NCBI RefSeq assembly: GCF_005049045.1
Contig: NZ_SUPK01000009.1
Coordinates: forward strand, 167,169-231,168
Origin: Cohnella pontilimi
Lineage (GTDB): Bacteria; Bacillota; Bacilli; Paenibacillales; Paenibacillaceae
Length of the DNA: 64,000 bases
Reading direction: 5' to 3'
The notes beneath the pieces were generated by a model, which had not been told where the DNA came from, ran no database searches, and was given only the letters and a program-made list of their open reading frames with translations. The position numbers and the translations under genes were made by a program. Positions 24,713-33,657 of this stretch are shown piece by piece (position 1 is the first letter of the stretch; each line of letters begins with the position of its first letter).

Positions 24713-26074
24713 TTAAAAGAGTGCGGGCTTAAGCGTCCACGATTGCAGCTTAGACATCCGAATAATACGAGGCGCTTTAAAATCCTCGGGGAAAATGACC
24801 CACCCTTTTCCCCAATTATCGTCGTCCTTGGCATGAATTTGCGACCGGAGACGGCCTTGAATAACAGGCACTTCATCCTTATCCGTCAGCCCTTCGTGAA
24901 TTACTCGTGCCAAGGTGCAGGTCAGGTCCACGGGATTGATCCTGGAGGAACCGGCCTCGAACGTGTCAGGAAGCTGTTTGTAACCCAATACACGGGGATA
25001 TGCCTTGGAAATGGCCTGTTTAAGATCCGCCACCTTCAGGGAGGACACAGGATCGCTGGCCTCATCGGTCTCGGGCCCGTATATCAGCTCCGGCTTGAGC
25101 GGCTTTTCCAGCAAATAGCTGCAAAAGAGAGAATGAAGATCCGAAGCGGATAACGAGTACCCCTCAAACTGCTCAAAATAAAGCTCGTCCCCGATTCGGG
25201 CGGCGATCTCCTTCACCTGCTCCCGGGTCAGCTCTTCCTTCGCTGACCGCTCCAATTCCCGCGCTTGGATGGAGGTGATATATTCGACGTTATCTTTTGA
25301 GAGTGTGTAATCGAGAAACTGCCCCAGCATCTGCAAATAGTGCTCCATTTCCCCGGGAGGCCTTAATGGTGCAGGCTTCCATTGCTCGCGGGGCGTATTT
25401 CTTCCTCTGGAGAAGTTCACATCATCCCAAAACCGCGTGGTTGCGAACTCGGTGGGATGATAAACGATGCTCACAAATCCGACGGATTCCCCGGAAAGCT
25501 TCTCATAGATCTCGTCGAACTGCCGCTTCGCCGTTTGTAAACCGTCTTCTGTCAGCTCCATCCGCATAAAGCCGGTCAGCTCCATGAAGTTCAGCACACC
25601 CCCATACCAATAGGGCCGGCTGTTCAAGGTGATCTGCTCGTGATTATCCAAATAGACCGGCACTCCCCATTTCAGAAGCGCAGGAAACGTCTGCGGAGCC
25701 CAGGCACCCCCCGGCTGCCCGTAACACGTCACCGGCATGCCCGTAATCCGCTCCACGTCGCGAAGACCCGGATGCTCCTCCCGGTCGAATTGTTCGGCGC
25801 CATTGCGGAATCCCATCGGCTCCAAATATTCGCTGATCGTCGGGTGAACGCTGTGATAGTCCGTGTGGTAACCGACCTCATGCTTTTTCAGCTTTTCGAG
25901 TATGTCGATCCGGTTATGTGCCTCCAGCGCCCTTGCTTTTTCCCCTACCAGCTTGAAGACGCCCGGAATGCCCCTCTCCTCGCAGAGGTTCAATAAGCCG
26001 AGCAACGCTTCCTCCGACTCCGGCGTCGTATAATCCTCGACATCGAACCAGAACAGCACTTTAATGTTGGCCAT
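24713..26074 (-). CDS. Polysaccharide deacetylase-like (NodB-fold) protein
   Basis: A 453-residue cytoplasmic-looking protein without signal peptide. The N-terminal 300 residues show NodB features: FWFDVEDYTTPES with the metal/base Asp pair, HTDYHSVHP (HxxxH-type metal site) and YHPTEFA. The C-terminal 150 residues are an extra domain. Such proteins remove acetyl groups from carbohydrates or related amides. AAGGAG lies 6 bp before the chosen ATG; the longer frame upstream overlaps the neighbour. It is at the end of the amino-sugar gene block and overlaps the acyltransferase-like gene by 14 bp. Confidence 0.8.
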   Translation of the reverse strand: MANIKVLFWFDVEDYTTPESEEALLGLLNLCEERGIPGVFKLVGEKARALEAHNRIDILEKLKKHEVGYHTDYHSVHPTISEYLEPMGFRNGAEQFDREEHPGLRDVERITGMPVTCYGQPGGAWAPQTFPALLKWGVPVYLDNHEQITLNSRPYWYGGVLNFMELTGFMRMELTEDGLQTAKRQFDEIYEKLSGESVGFVSIVYHPTEFATTRFWDDVNFSRGRNTPREQWKPAPLRPPGEMEHYLQMLGQFLDYTLSKDNVEYITSIQARELERSAKEELTREQVKEIAARIGDELYFEQFEGYSLSASDLHSLFCSYLLEKPLKPELIYGPETDEASDPVSSLKVADLKQAISKAYPRVLGYKQLPDTFEAGSSRINPVDLTCTLARVIHEGLTDKDEVPVIQGRLRSQIHAKDDDNWGKGWVIFPEDFKAPRIIRMSKLQSWTLKPALF

Positions 26075-27221
26075 GTCGCACTCCTTCATCCGATAGATTT
26101 CGGGCCTCTTCCCGTAAAATAAAGCCGCCGGCACTGATCATCCGATTCCCTTGCGCCATGAATTCGAGAATCGCGCGCCTAAGCGCCGTGTCCCGAGGTG
26201 CGGTGGCCGGATCGATATGACGCTTGCCGAACACCCGGCTGAATGTCCATTCTTCCATCGATTTCAGCGGAAACAAGTGAAAATCGTTGAGAAAACGCAC
26301 GATATTCGAGCTCTCAGGCAGAAGCCGGCGGAACTGCGGGCTGAGCAGCCATGAGCCGCAGGCGAACGCCTTGAATTCGAGTTCCGGAAAATATGCCGAG
26401 TAAAATTCGAGTGCCAGCTTATAAGATTTACGGCATAACTCGTGCGACATTTTGCCGCCTTCCGGGATATGTACATGCAGTACAGGGTCGTTCTCCGCGA
26501 GAACTTTCTTCCACTCCTCTTTCGGAAGACACAAGGTTTCCCGCCGAGCGTATCCGCCGCTTGAAATCGGCGTCCCTACAATCGCCCGTTCTCTCTCTTC
26601 GTACGAGGATTCCCATCTGCCTTCCTCGTCGGACATCCCATTGTTACCATCGATGAGTCCATGCCGGTCGTACCAAATACTCGCCGCGGACAAAGCGGCA
26701 ACTTCTCCGGTTCGGACGTGGCGGAAAACATGAATCTTGTAGCCAAAAGGATCATGGACAAACTGCAATCTCCCCAACCGGAACAATCGGCCGGTGAAGT
26801 GCAGCTTGAGCCAGTCGAAGTTTTCAAAACCCCATTTACCGTAACGGCGCCTGTAATCGCGGATCCAGACCGTCACGTCTTCCATCGTATCCGTTAAAAT
26901 ACCGGGAGGAAGACCTTTTGTCCGATAGTCATCTATCGTGTCCGGCAGGCCGGAGATCAGCACGACGGCGTAGAACATGCCGGTTTGCTCCCCGAGCAAA
27001 TGTTCAAGCGCCTCGTATTCCGGCCACAAATCATCCGTCAGTTCATCCGTTTCCCATGAACGGAACAACTTACCGCGGCTCTCGACTGCCCATTCCGCCA
27101 GCTTGCCGTTCTCCCGCATGAGCCGCATGGCCGTTTCATAAGCACCATAGATATCGGGCGGAAGCCGCAAAATCTCGTTTGCCGTCTGCAAATAGGATTC
27201 GGATAAAAAGCCGGTCTGCAT
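26061..27221 (-). CDS. Acyltransferase-like protein (putative NAT_N/GNAT_C architecture)
   Basis: A 386-residue soluble protein. The N-terminal part (FENFDWLKLHFTGRLFRLGR, LQFVHDPFGYKIHVFR) and the C-terminal part (LEFKAFACGSWLLSPQFRRL, SNIVRFLNDFHLFP) match my memory of uncharacterised Firmicute acyltransferases with a split GNAT-like fold. No membrane segment is present. An AGAGGTG ribosome site precedes the ATG. Translation overlap with the deacetylase-like gene suggests that the pair works on the same acylated amino sugar (inference). Confidence 0.65.
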   Translation of the reverse strand: MQTGFLSESYLQTANEILRLPPDIYGAYETAMRLMRENGKLAEWAVESRGKLFRSWETDELTDDLWPEYEALEHLLGEQTGMFYAVVLISGLPDTIDDYRTKGLPPGILTDTMEDVTVWIRDYRRRYGKWGFENFDWLKLHFTGRLFRLGRLQFVHDPFGYKIHVFRHVRTGEVAALSAASIWYDRHGLIDGNNGMSDEEGRWESSYEERERAIVGTPISSGGYARRETLCLPKEEWKKVLAENDPVLHVHIPEGGKMSHELCRKSYKLALEFYSAYFPELEFKAFACGSWLLSPQFRRLLPESSNIVRFLNDFHLFPLKSMEEWTFSRVFGKRHIDPATAPRDTALRRAILEFMAQGNRMISAGGFILREEARNLSDEGVRHGQH

Positions 27222-27257
27222 GTTGGGGACACCTCTTATTTTCAGAACAATCCGGTC

Positions 27258-28232
27258 TTAAGCCTGCAGCCTCTCATAATTCCGCGCAAAATGAACGGAG
27301 CCGTGCAGCCCCGCCAGATTGCCGAGCGCCGCAGCCGTTACTTTGGGCTCACTGAAATGGTAGTATTCGCGAATCTGGGCCCGAATCGGATTCAGTAAAT
27401 AATCACCCGCCCGGGAAGCGCCTCCCCCGACAATGACAACTTCCGGATTGATCAGAAACATGAAGCTGGCGAGCCTTCTTCCCAATATCGTCCCTACTCT
27501 AGTAAATACGTCCAAAGCAAAGGAATCCCCTTCCTCGCAAGCCAGGAAAACATCGTGCGCGTTCAGTTTTTTGCCGCCGGCAACCCGGTTCAGGATGCTC
27601 TCCGGATGCGACGAGAGCCCGCTCTCCGCCAAACGGGCGATACCGGTCGCCGAGGCGATCGTTTCCAGACAACCGGTTTTCCCGCAGTTACACCGAAAGG
27701 TCGCACCTTCCACCGGATCATGGCCGATCTCGCCGGCAAACAAAGTCGATCCGCGCAACGGTCTGCCGTCCAACAGTACGCAAGCGGCCAAGCCCGTGCC
27801 GAGCGTCACGCTCAGAATGTGACGGTGGCCGACACCTGCGCCCGCATGAGCTTCTCCCAGCGTATAAATCCGAACATCGTTATCTATATACACGGGCACG
27901 CCAAGCCGGCGTTTCATTTCCGCGGCGAACGGAACGTTCTTCCACCCCAAATTTGAGGCGCCCAAAGAGATGCCGTTCATCGGATCTACGATTCCCGGCA
28001 CGCCTCCGCCAATCGCCTCTACCCGATCCACATCCAAGCCGTGACGCTGTAACAGCTCTCGTATTTCCCGCTCCAGCAAATCCAAGTAATCGTGCGGGTC
28101 GCTTACGACATTCGGCCAGTGAGGTTTAATCGTTCCGAAAGTGCGAACGTCGAGCAGCTTCATATCCGCATTGAACATTCCCAGCTCGGTATTGGTCCCC
28201 CCGATATCCATCCCGATGAAGTATCTCTCCAC
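27258..28232 (-). CDS. ROK family sugar kinase
   Basis: A 324-residue ROK protein without a DNA-binding domain, so a kinase rather than a repressor. It has the ATP motif GMDIGGTNTELG near 7-18, the catalytic region VPVYIDNDVRIYTLGEA and the zinc site CNCGKTGCLE near 178. Likely substrates are glucose, GlcNAc or a related amino sugar; being 25 bp from nagA favours N-acetylglucosamine or another N-acyl hexosamine. The kinase would make the phosphosugar used by NagA. Confidence 0.88.
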   Translation of the reverse strand: MERYFIGMDIGGTNTELGMFNADMKLLDVRTFGTIKPHWPNVVSDPHDYLDLLEREIRELLQRHGLDVDRVEAIGGGVPGIVDPMNGISLGASNLGWKNVPFAAEMKRRLGVPVYIDNDVRIYTLGEAHAGAGVGHRHILSVTLGTGLAACVLLDGRPLRGSTLFAGEIGHDPVEGATFRCNCGKTGCLETIASATGIARLAESGLSSHPESILNRVAGGKKLNAHDVFLACEEGDSFALDVFTRVGTILGRRLASFMFLINPEVVIVGGGASRAGDYLLNPIRAQIREYYHFSEPKVTAAALGNLAGLHGSVHFARNYERLQA

Positions 28233-28257
28233 GCCTCTCCACGGCTCCCTTCACAGA

Positions 28258-29424
28258 TCATTGTCTTTGATAGACCGGCTTGCCTCTGACATAAGTCGCC
28301 AGGAGCTCGAGATCTTCATCCACGACAAGAAAATCTGCGTCTTTGCCCGCAGATAATGAGCCTTTGCGGTCCGAAAGGCCGGCCTGCCGGGCCGGAACGC
28401 TAGTAATGGAAGGAAGAATCCTCTCCAGCGGGAGGCCGGTGAACTTGACCGCATTTCGCAAAGCGGCCAGTGTCGTGAGCCCGCTTCCCGCCAGACTCGT
28501 ACCGTCGGACAGCAGCACCTGTCCTTCCTTCAGGGTGACGGAGCCATATTCCCCGTCAGGAAGACCTGCACAGAAGACGGCATCGGTGATCATGCAGACC
28601 GAAGCCGGTCCCTTGACCGCAAACAATAGCTTTACGACCTCGGGATGAACATGGATTCCGTCGCAGATCAGTTCGGTCGTCAATTCCGGCAGGACCATTC
28701 CTGCTCCTGCCGCGCCCGGCTCACGATGATGAAGCGGGCTCATGCCGTTAAAATGATGAGTCGTGTGACGCACGCCAGCAGATACCGCGGCTTTCATTTG
28801 CTCCAAGGTTGCATTCGTATGACCGGCGGAAACCGTAATTCCGCGGCCGGCCAAAAAGGATACGAGCTCCAGGCCTCCTTCGCGTTCCGGTGCCATCGAC
28901 ACGATTCGGATCGAGTTTCGCGATGCCTCCAGATAAGCTTTCATCTTATCGACCGAAGGCGGCTGAATATGCTCCAGCGATTGGGCGCCCCGCCGAACGG
29001 CATCAATGAACGGACCTTCGAGATGAATGCCCGCCAAGTCCGCTCCGCCGAGCTCTCCCATCATCGAGGACACAGAATCGAGGACTCGAAGAATGGTTTC
29101 ATGGTTGGTCGTGCTGGTGGTCGCAAGAAACGTCGTCGTACCGTGCGCAGCGTGGAAGCGGCTCATGCCGTCCAGGTGCTCGAACGATTCGCCCAGCACG
29201 TCATATCCTCCGCCTCCATGGACATGTACGTCGATGAGTCCGGGCAGCAAGCCGCGGCCGCCGCAATCCACCGTTACAATTGTTGTATCCTCGGGCCTTG
29301 CTTCACCGTTCGCTCCAGCAGCGGCAATTCGGCCGTTTTCATCTACCAGCATCCAGCCGTCGTCCACAGGACCCTCCGGCAAGTACAATTTGGCATGGTC
29401 AAACATCGTTTGCTTCGTTTCCAT
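28258..29424 (-). CDS. nagA: N-acetylglucosamine-6-phosphate deacetylase
   Basis: A 388-residue amidohydrolase-superfamily enzyme that gives glucosamine-6-phosphate and acetate. Metal site residues are visible in DVHVHGG near 62-68, and conserved blocks include GIHLEGPFI, SAGHTNATLEQ, HHFNGMSPLHHREPG and ICDGIHVHPE, then ITDAVFCAGLPDGEY. It is placed between the ROK kinase and the ABC permeases, consistent with amino-sugar catabolism. A nagB gene is not in the window. Confidence 0.94.
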   Translation of the reverse strand: METKQTMFDHAKLYLPEGPVDDGWMLVDENGRIAAAGANGEARPEDTTIVTVDCGGRGLLPGLIDVHVHGGGGYDVLGESFEHLDGMSRFHAAHGTTTFLATTSTTNHETILRVLDSVSSMMGELGGADLAGIHLEGPFIDAVRRGAQSLEHIQPPSVDKMKAYLEASRNSIRIVSMAPEREGGLELVSFLAGRGITVSAGHTNATLEQMKAAVSAGVRHTTHHFNGMSPLHHREPGAAGAGMVLPELTTELICDGIHVHPEVVKLLFAVKGPASVCMITDAVFCAGLPDGEYGSVTLKEGQVLLSDGTSLAGSGLTTLAALRNAVKFTGLPLERILPSITSVPARQAGLSDRKGSLSAGKDADFLVVDEDLELLATYVRGKPVYQRQ

Positions 29425-29447
29425 GACGGTTTGCGCCCCTTCTTTCT

Positions 29448-30284
29448 CTAGCCTTTAATGCCCGAGAATGAAATCCCTTTAATGACGAACCGCTGCAGCA
29501 CGAGGAAGAATACGAGAAGCGGGATCGTAGCCATCACGGCTCCGGCCATGAGCAGCGGCTGCTGTGAGGTGTATACGCCTTGAAGAGAGTTGATGCCGAC
29601 GGACAATACGCGCATCGATTCGTCATTGGTCACGACCATGGGCCACATAAAATCGTTCCAGCTCCACAGCACGACGAAAAACGTCAAGGCCGCGAGCGCC
29701 GGCACGGTCAGCGGAAGCAAGATGCGCCAGAAGATCGTCCAATAATGACAGCCGTCGATGACCGCCGCTTCTTCTAGTTCCTTGGGCAGCGTGAGAAAAA
29801 ATTGCCGCAGCAAAAACGTGCCGTAAGCGGAAAAAATGCCGGGAACAATTAACGCCTTATAGGTGTCCACCCAGCCGAATCGGACCATTTCAAAATACTG
29901 GGGAATGAGCAGCACTTGGGAAGGTACCATGAGGATGGCCAATACTCCGATAAAGATCGCCGTTCTGCCGGGAAACCGGAGCCGGGCGAAGCCATACGCC
30001 GCCATCGCGCACAAAAAGACCTGCGGAACGGTCCGCCCAACGGTGACCCAAATCGTATTGAAATAAAACCGGCCGAACGGTACTTGCTCGAATATTCTCG
30101 GGTACCAAGAAAAATCAGGCTTTGCGGGAAACCACACCGGCGGAATTTGAACGGAATCCGCATAGGTTTTGAACGAAGTCGTGATCATCCAGAAAAAAGG
30201 AAGCAGCATCGTCAGGGCACCGAGAATCAATACCGAATGGATGACAACGCGCGCGACCGGGTTTGTACCTTTTTCGCCGACCAT
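29448..30284 (-). CDS. Carbohydrate ABC transporter permease, MalG/LacG type
   Basis: A 278-residue inner-membrane permease with six helices and the EAA loop EEAAVIDGCHYWTIFWRILLP near 188-208 that contacts the ATPase. The C-terminus VIKGISFSGIKG is typical of this CUT1 subfamily. It pairs with the permease 15 bp upstream. No ATPase gene is present in the cluster, so a shared MsmX-type ATPase encoded elsewhere is expected (family knowledge). Confidence 0.94.
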   Translation of the reverse strand: MVGEKGTNPVARVVIHSVLILGALTMLLPFFWMITTSFKTYADSVQIPPVWFPAKPDFSWYPRIFEQVPFGRFYFNTIWVTVGRTVPQVFLCAMAAYGFARLRFPGRTAIFIGVLAILMVPSQVLLIPQYFEMVRFGWVDTYKALIVPGIFSAYGTFLLRQFFLTLPKELEEAAVIDGCHYWTIFWRILLPLTVPALAALTFFVVLWSWNDFMWPMVVTNDESMRVLSVGINSLQGVYTSQQPLLMAGAVMATIPLLVFFLVLQRFVIKGISFSGIKG

Positions 30285-30299
30285 GGATGTGCTTCCTCC

Positions 30300-31250
30300 T
30301 TATTCATAGTGGACCCACCTTTTCTGCAGGTACATCTGCAGCATGGTGATTAGGAATATAATGACGAACAACACCCAGGCTTGTGCGGAAGCATAACCGA
30401 TTTTGAACCAGGTGAATCCATTCTGATAAATGGAGAACACCGCCGTGCGCGTGGCGTCCTGAAGAACCCCGCCGGCTCCACCGCCTGACGTCACGGGAGT
30501 CAGCATGAAGACGAGGTCGAACACCTGGAAGGCGCCGATCAAGCTGGTCACCAGTACAAAGAAAATCGCCGGCGTGAGCAGCGGCACGGTAATGTTGGCA
30601 AATCGGCTCCAAGACGTCGCTCCATCTAACGAGGCCGCTTCGTAGTAAGTATCCGGGATCCCTTGCAAACCGGAGAGAAGAATGATCATGTTGTAGCCGA
30701 TACCGCCCCAAATGGCGATGATCATAATGCTTGTCAAAATAAAACGTTCGTCCGTAATCCAGCCGGGCCCGTCAATCCCGACAAGCGACAATAAATAATT
30801 GATCAAGCCGTTGCTGCCGTTGTACATCCACTTCCAAACAACGGCAATCGCTACGGGCATCGTTACCGATGGGAGAAAGAAGATGAGCCGGTACACATCC
30901 CGGCCTCTTATTTGGCGATTCAGCATCACCGCCACCATGACAGATAAAATAATGGTGGCCGGGACCGTTATGGCGGTGTAAACAGTCGTCGTCCTTAACG
31001 CTTTGAGGTACACTTGGTCCGAGAACATCTTCACGAAATTGTCCAGACCGATAAAATTCATGTTACTAGAACCGTCCCAGCTCGAGAAGCTAAGAACCAG
31101 TGAAGCGATGATAGGAATGACTACGAAAATAAACAATCCGATGACGACGGGAGCGATAAAAAAATAGCCCCATAGCATTTCGCGAGTACGTAAGGCGGAT
31201 TTCACAGCCGATCCGGTCAACATCATTTGGGGCTCTTTGGCTAAAGACAT
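30300..31250 (-). CDS. Carbohydrate ABC transporter permease, MalF/LacF type
   Basis: A 316-residue permease with six predicted helices after a polar N-terminus and the EAA-type loop YEAASLDGATSWSRFANITV near 217-236. It belongs to the CUT1 family, which imports oligosaccharides, and is between the solute-binding protein and the partner permease. A ribosome site (AAGGAGG) precedes the ATG. Confidence 0.94.
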   Translation of the reverse strand: MSLAKEPQMMLTGSAVKSALRTREMLWGYFFIAPVVIGLFIFVVIPIIASLVLSFSSWDGSSNMNFIGLDNFVKMFSDQVYLKALRTTTVYTAITVPATIILSVMVAVMLNRQIRGRDVYRLIFFLPSVTMPVAIAVVWKWMYNGSNGLINYLLSLVGIDGPGWITDERFILTSIMIIAIWGGIGYNMIILLSGLQGIPDTYYEAASLDGATSWSRFANITVPLLTPAIFFVLVTSLIGAFQVFDLVFMLTPVTSGGGAGGVLQDATRTAVFSIYQNGFTWFKIGYASAQAWVLFVIIFLITMLQMYLQKRWVHYE

Positions 31251-31302
31251 GGAATCCCCTCCTTGTGGAAAAGGGTCCCCGGCGAGCAGGGACCCCCCAT
31301 TC

Positions 31303-32577
31303 TTAATTCGTGGCGGCCAATACTTTGTTCGATTCTTCGGTAATCTTCTTCAAGCCGTCAGAGGGTGTTTCTTTATTCAGCCAAATATTCGTCAAATGAG
31401 TGTTGACCGGCGTTTCCCACTCGGGATCGAAGGCGCTCGGATACGGCTCCGCGATTGAAGTGGAATCAATGAAGATTTTCAAATTGAGCGGCATCGATTT
31501 GACCCATGCGTCCTGTGTGCCATTGAACGCCGGGATCACCGTGCCGGTCTCGGCCTGCAGCATCGCCACTTCCTTGGAGCCCAAATACTTAAGAACCTCC
31601 CAGACCTCGTCCGGATGTTTCGAATTAGCATTGCCGACCCAAGCGACACCGTGAATAATATTGCCGCTTTTCATGTGGGACGGCAGCATCTGGACGTCCA
31701 CCTTATCCTTCAGCGCGTCATAATATGGCTTGGCTTGCCACGAACCGCTCATGATCATGGCCACTTTGCCGGATTGGAACAATTGCAGCGGATCGTTGTC
31801 CGTCATGTATTGGCCGTCCGGCGAAGAGCCGTCTTTGTACATCAGGTCGAACAGGAATTGAACGGCTTCAATGCCTTCCGGGCTGTCGTATTTCAGGGAT
31901 TTCCGGTCTTCGGCGATCGGCAGCACGCCGTTTTGCACGAGGAAAGGATATACCACTTCCTGGGTAGACAGATGGGCGGCAATTCCCCACTGGGAAGCGG
32001 TTTTGCCCGATTTCACCGTGAGCTTCAACGCTGCACTTCTCAGATCATCCCACGTCCATTTGTCGGACGGATACGGAACGCCGGCTTTATCGAACATCTC
32101 TTTGTTATAGAATAATCCGATCGTGTCATAGTCCTTCGGGATCCCGTAATAGCCGTCTTTCGAATACAGCTTAACCAACGATTCCGGGTAGTTGGTCATG
32201 GATACTCCGTCGGTGTCGACCTTGTTGTCCAATTTCATGAGGAAGCCCTTCGACTGAAATTTCGGGAAATTCGGTCCGTTCATCCACATAACATCGGGGC
32301 CGTTTTTGGCAGCCAGCACGGTTTGCAGCTTGGTGTAGTAGTCCGCTCCCGCGTTCAGCTGCGGCTTCAGGTTGATATGATCCTGCTTTTTGTTGAATTC
32401 TTCGGCGATTTTCTTCATCGTGGCTTCCTGCTCCTTCGCCGGGAACCACCAGACGATATCCACTTTCCCGCCCGACTTGCCTCCTTTGCCGCCCGATCCG
32501 CCTCCGGATGAACAAGCCGCGGCACCGAGCGCAAAGAAGACAGCTATACAGCTGATCACCAAACGCCTGAATTTCAT
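31303..32577 (-). CDS. Sugar ABC transporter substrate-binding lipoprotein
   Basis: A 424-residue family 1 extracellular solute-binding protein. The signal peptide ends in the lipobox LGAAAC with Cys near 22, followed by a Ser/Gly/Lys linker. The mature part opens VDIVWWFPAKEQEATMKKI, as is common for CUT1 binding proteins, with WTWDDLRSAALKLT later. A catabolite-responsive element lies upstream. Substrate is not known; neighbours suggest an N-acyl amino-sugar oligomer. Confidence 0.94.
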   Translation of the reverse strand: MKFRRLVISCIAVFFALGAAACSSGGGSGGKGGKSGGKVDIVWWFPAKEQEATMKKIAEEFNKKQDHINLKPQLNAGADYYTKLQTVLAAKNGPDVMWMNGPNFPKFQSKGFLMKLDNKVDTDGVSMTNYPESLVKLYSKDGYYGIPKDYDTIGLFYNKEMFDKAGVPYPSDKWTWDDLRSAALKLTVKSGKTASQWGIAAHLSTQEVVYPFLVQNGVLPIAEDRKSLKYDSPEGIEAVQFLFDLMYKDGSSPDGQYMTDNDPLQLFQSGKVAMIMSGSWQAKPYYDALKDKVDVQMLPSHMKSGNIIHGVAWVGNANSKHPDEVWEVLKYLGSKEVAMLQAETGTVIPAFNGTQDAWVKSMPLNLKIFIDSTSIAEPYPSAFDPEWETPVNTHLTNIWLNKETPSDGLKKITEESNKVLAATN

Positions 32578-32608
32578 ACCGAACCCTCCATTATTATAAA
32601 CTCGACTC

Positions 32609-32622
32609 TGCGAGCGCTTTCA
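32609..32622 (-). promoter_or_regulatory. Catabolite responsive element (cre)
   Basis: The minus strand reads TGAAAGCGCTCGCA, matching the CcpA consensus TGWAANCGNTNWCA at all but one position. It lies 32 bp upstream of the solute-binding protein start, so glucose repression by CcpA is likely. Confidence 0.65.
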
Positions 32623-32643
32623 CAATTTGGCCGTCTGCACGTT

Positions 32644-33636
32644 TTATGCGTTGACGGTCAATCCCTCTTCACCCAGCACAACGGCATGGCCGGTTTCTGC
32701 GGACTTGTTCGCGGCGAGCGTCGCTTCGACCGTCTTCAAGGCATCATCATAAGGCGCCAAGATCAGCGATCTGTCTCCGGTCAGCACGGCTTCGATAAAC
32801 GCGCTGTCCTGCGCAAACATCATATCTTTCGTTTCGCTCTTGACTGTCACGGTGCGGTTGTTCTCCGTAATGCTCAAGGTAGATCCGTCCAGTACAACAC
32901 GGAAGTCCCGGCCTTGCACTTCGACCGCTACCCGGTGATCCGGTTGAATAAAGCAGGTGTCCACATGCCCGACGGCGCCGGAATCAAACACAATGGACAT
33001 CGTACCGACATCGGGAATATTCAGATTCTCGATATCTCCCATGACGCGCAGAGCCATCTGAGCGTATACTTTGCGGATATCGCCCGCGAGGAAGCGAACC
33101 ATATCGACGGTATGCGTCGTCTGCTCGACCAGCTGCCCGCCCGATTTGGCCATGTCTCTCCACCAAGGTGTCGGAACAAAGCTGGTCATATAGTGCGCGC
33201 GAACGAGACCGATCGTTTTGCCTTGCAGGAACTCTCTCGCTTTGGAAGCGGTATCCAGATAACGGAGCACGTACCCCGATGCGCTCATAATGCCGGCTTG
33301 ACGAATGATCTCCGCTTTCTTGCGGATTACGTCCATATCGAGTCCGAGAGGTTTCTCCACAAATAGATGAATGCCTTTAGCGCATGCCTTCTCCTCAATA
33401 TCTCCGTGAGCAAAAGGAGGTACGCAAACGAACAGCACGTCCAGTTGTTCCGACTCCAGCATCGCGTCGAAGTCGCCGTAAGCCTGCATCCCGTAACGAT
33501 CGGCGGCCTTTTGCGCGCTTGCCGCGACCACATCGCACACCGCCGTCAGCTGCACCTTTTCATGAATACTCAGCGCTTCCATATGGGCTCCGGCGATACC
33601 CCCGGCGCCGACGAAGCCGACTCTCACTTTACTCAT
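32644..33636 (-). CDS. Gfo/Idh/MocA family NAD(P)-dependent oxidoreductase
   Basis: A 330-residue sugar dehydrogenase. The N-terminal Rossmann fold opens VRVGFVGAGGIAGAH, the middle carries the family block LFVEKPLGLD (EKP motif near residue 95), and the C-terminal half is the substrate-binding sheet domain. ATG at 33636 has GGAAGGAG upstream; a GTG 9 bp earlier is too close to it. The sequence does not identify the substrate. Together with the adjacent isomerase it may oxidise and rearrange an imported sugar. Confidence 0.92.
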   Translation of the reverse strand: MSKVRVGFVGAGGIAGAHMEALSIHEKVQLTAVCDVVAASAQKAADRYGMQAYGDFDAMLESEQLDVLFVCVPPFAHGDIEEKACAKGIHLFVEKPLGLDMDVIRKKAEIIRQAGIMSASGYVLRYLDTASKAREFLQGKTIGLVRAHYMTSFVPTPWWRDMAKSGGQLVEQTTHTVDMVRFLAGDIRKVYAQMALRVMGDIENLNIPDVGTMSIVFDSGAVGHVDTCFIQPDHRVAVEVQGRDFRVVLDGSTLSITENNRTVTVKSETKDMMFAQDSAFIEAVLTGDRSLILAPYDDALKTVEATLAANKSAETGHAVVLGEEGLTVNA

Positions 33637-33657
33637 ACGTCCCACAGCTCCTTCCCA

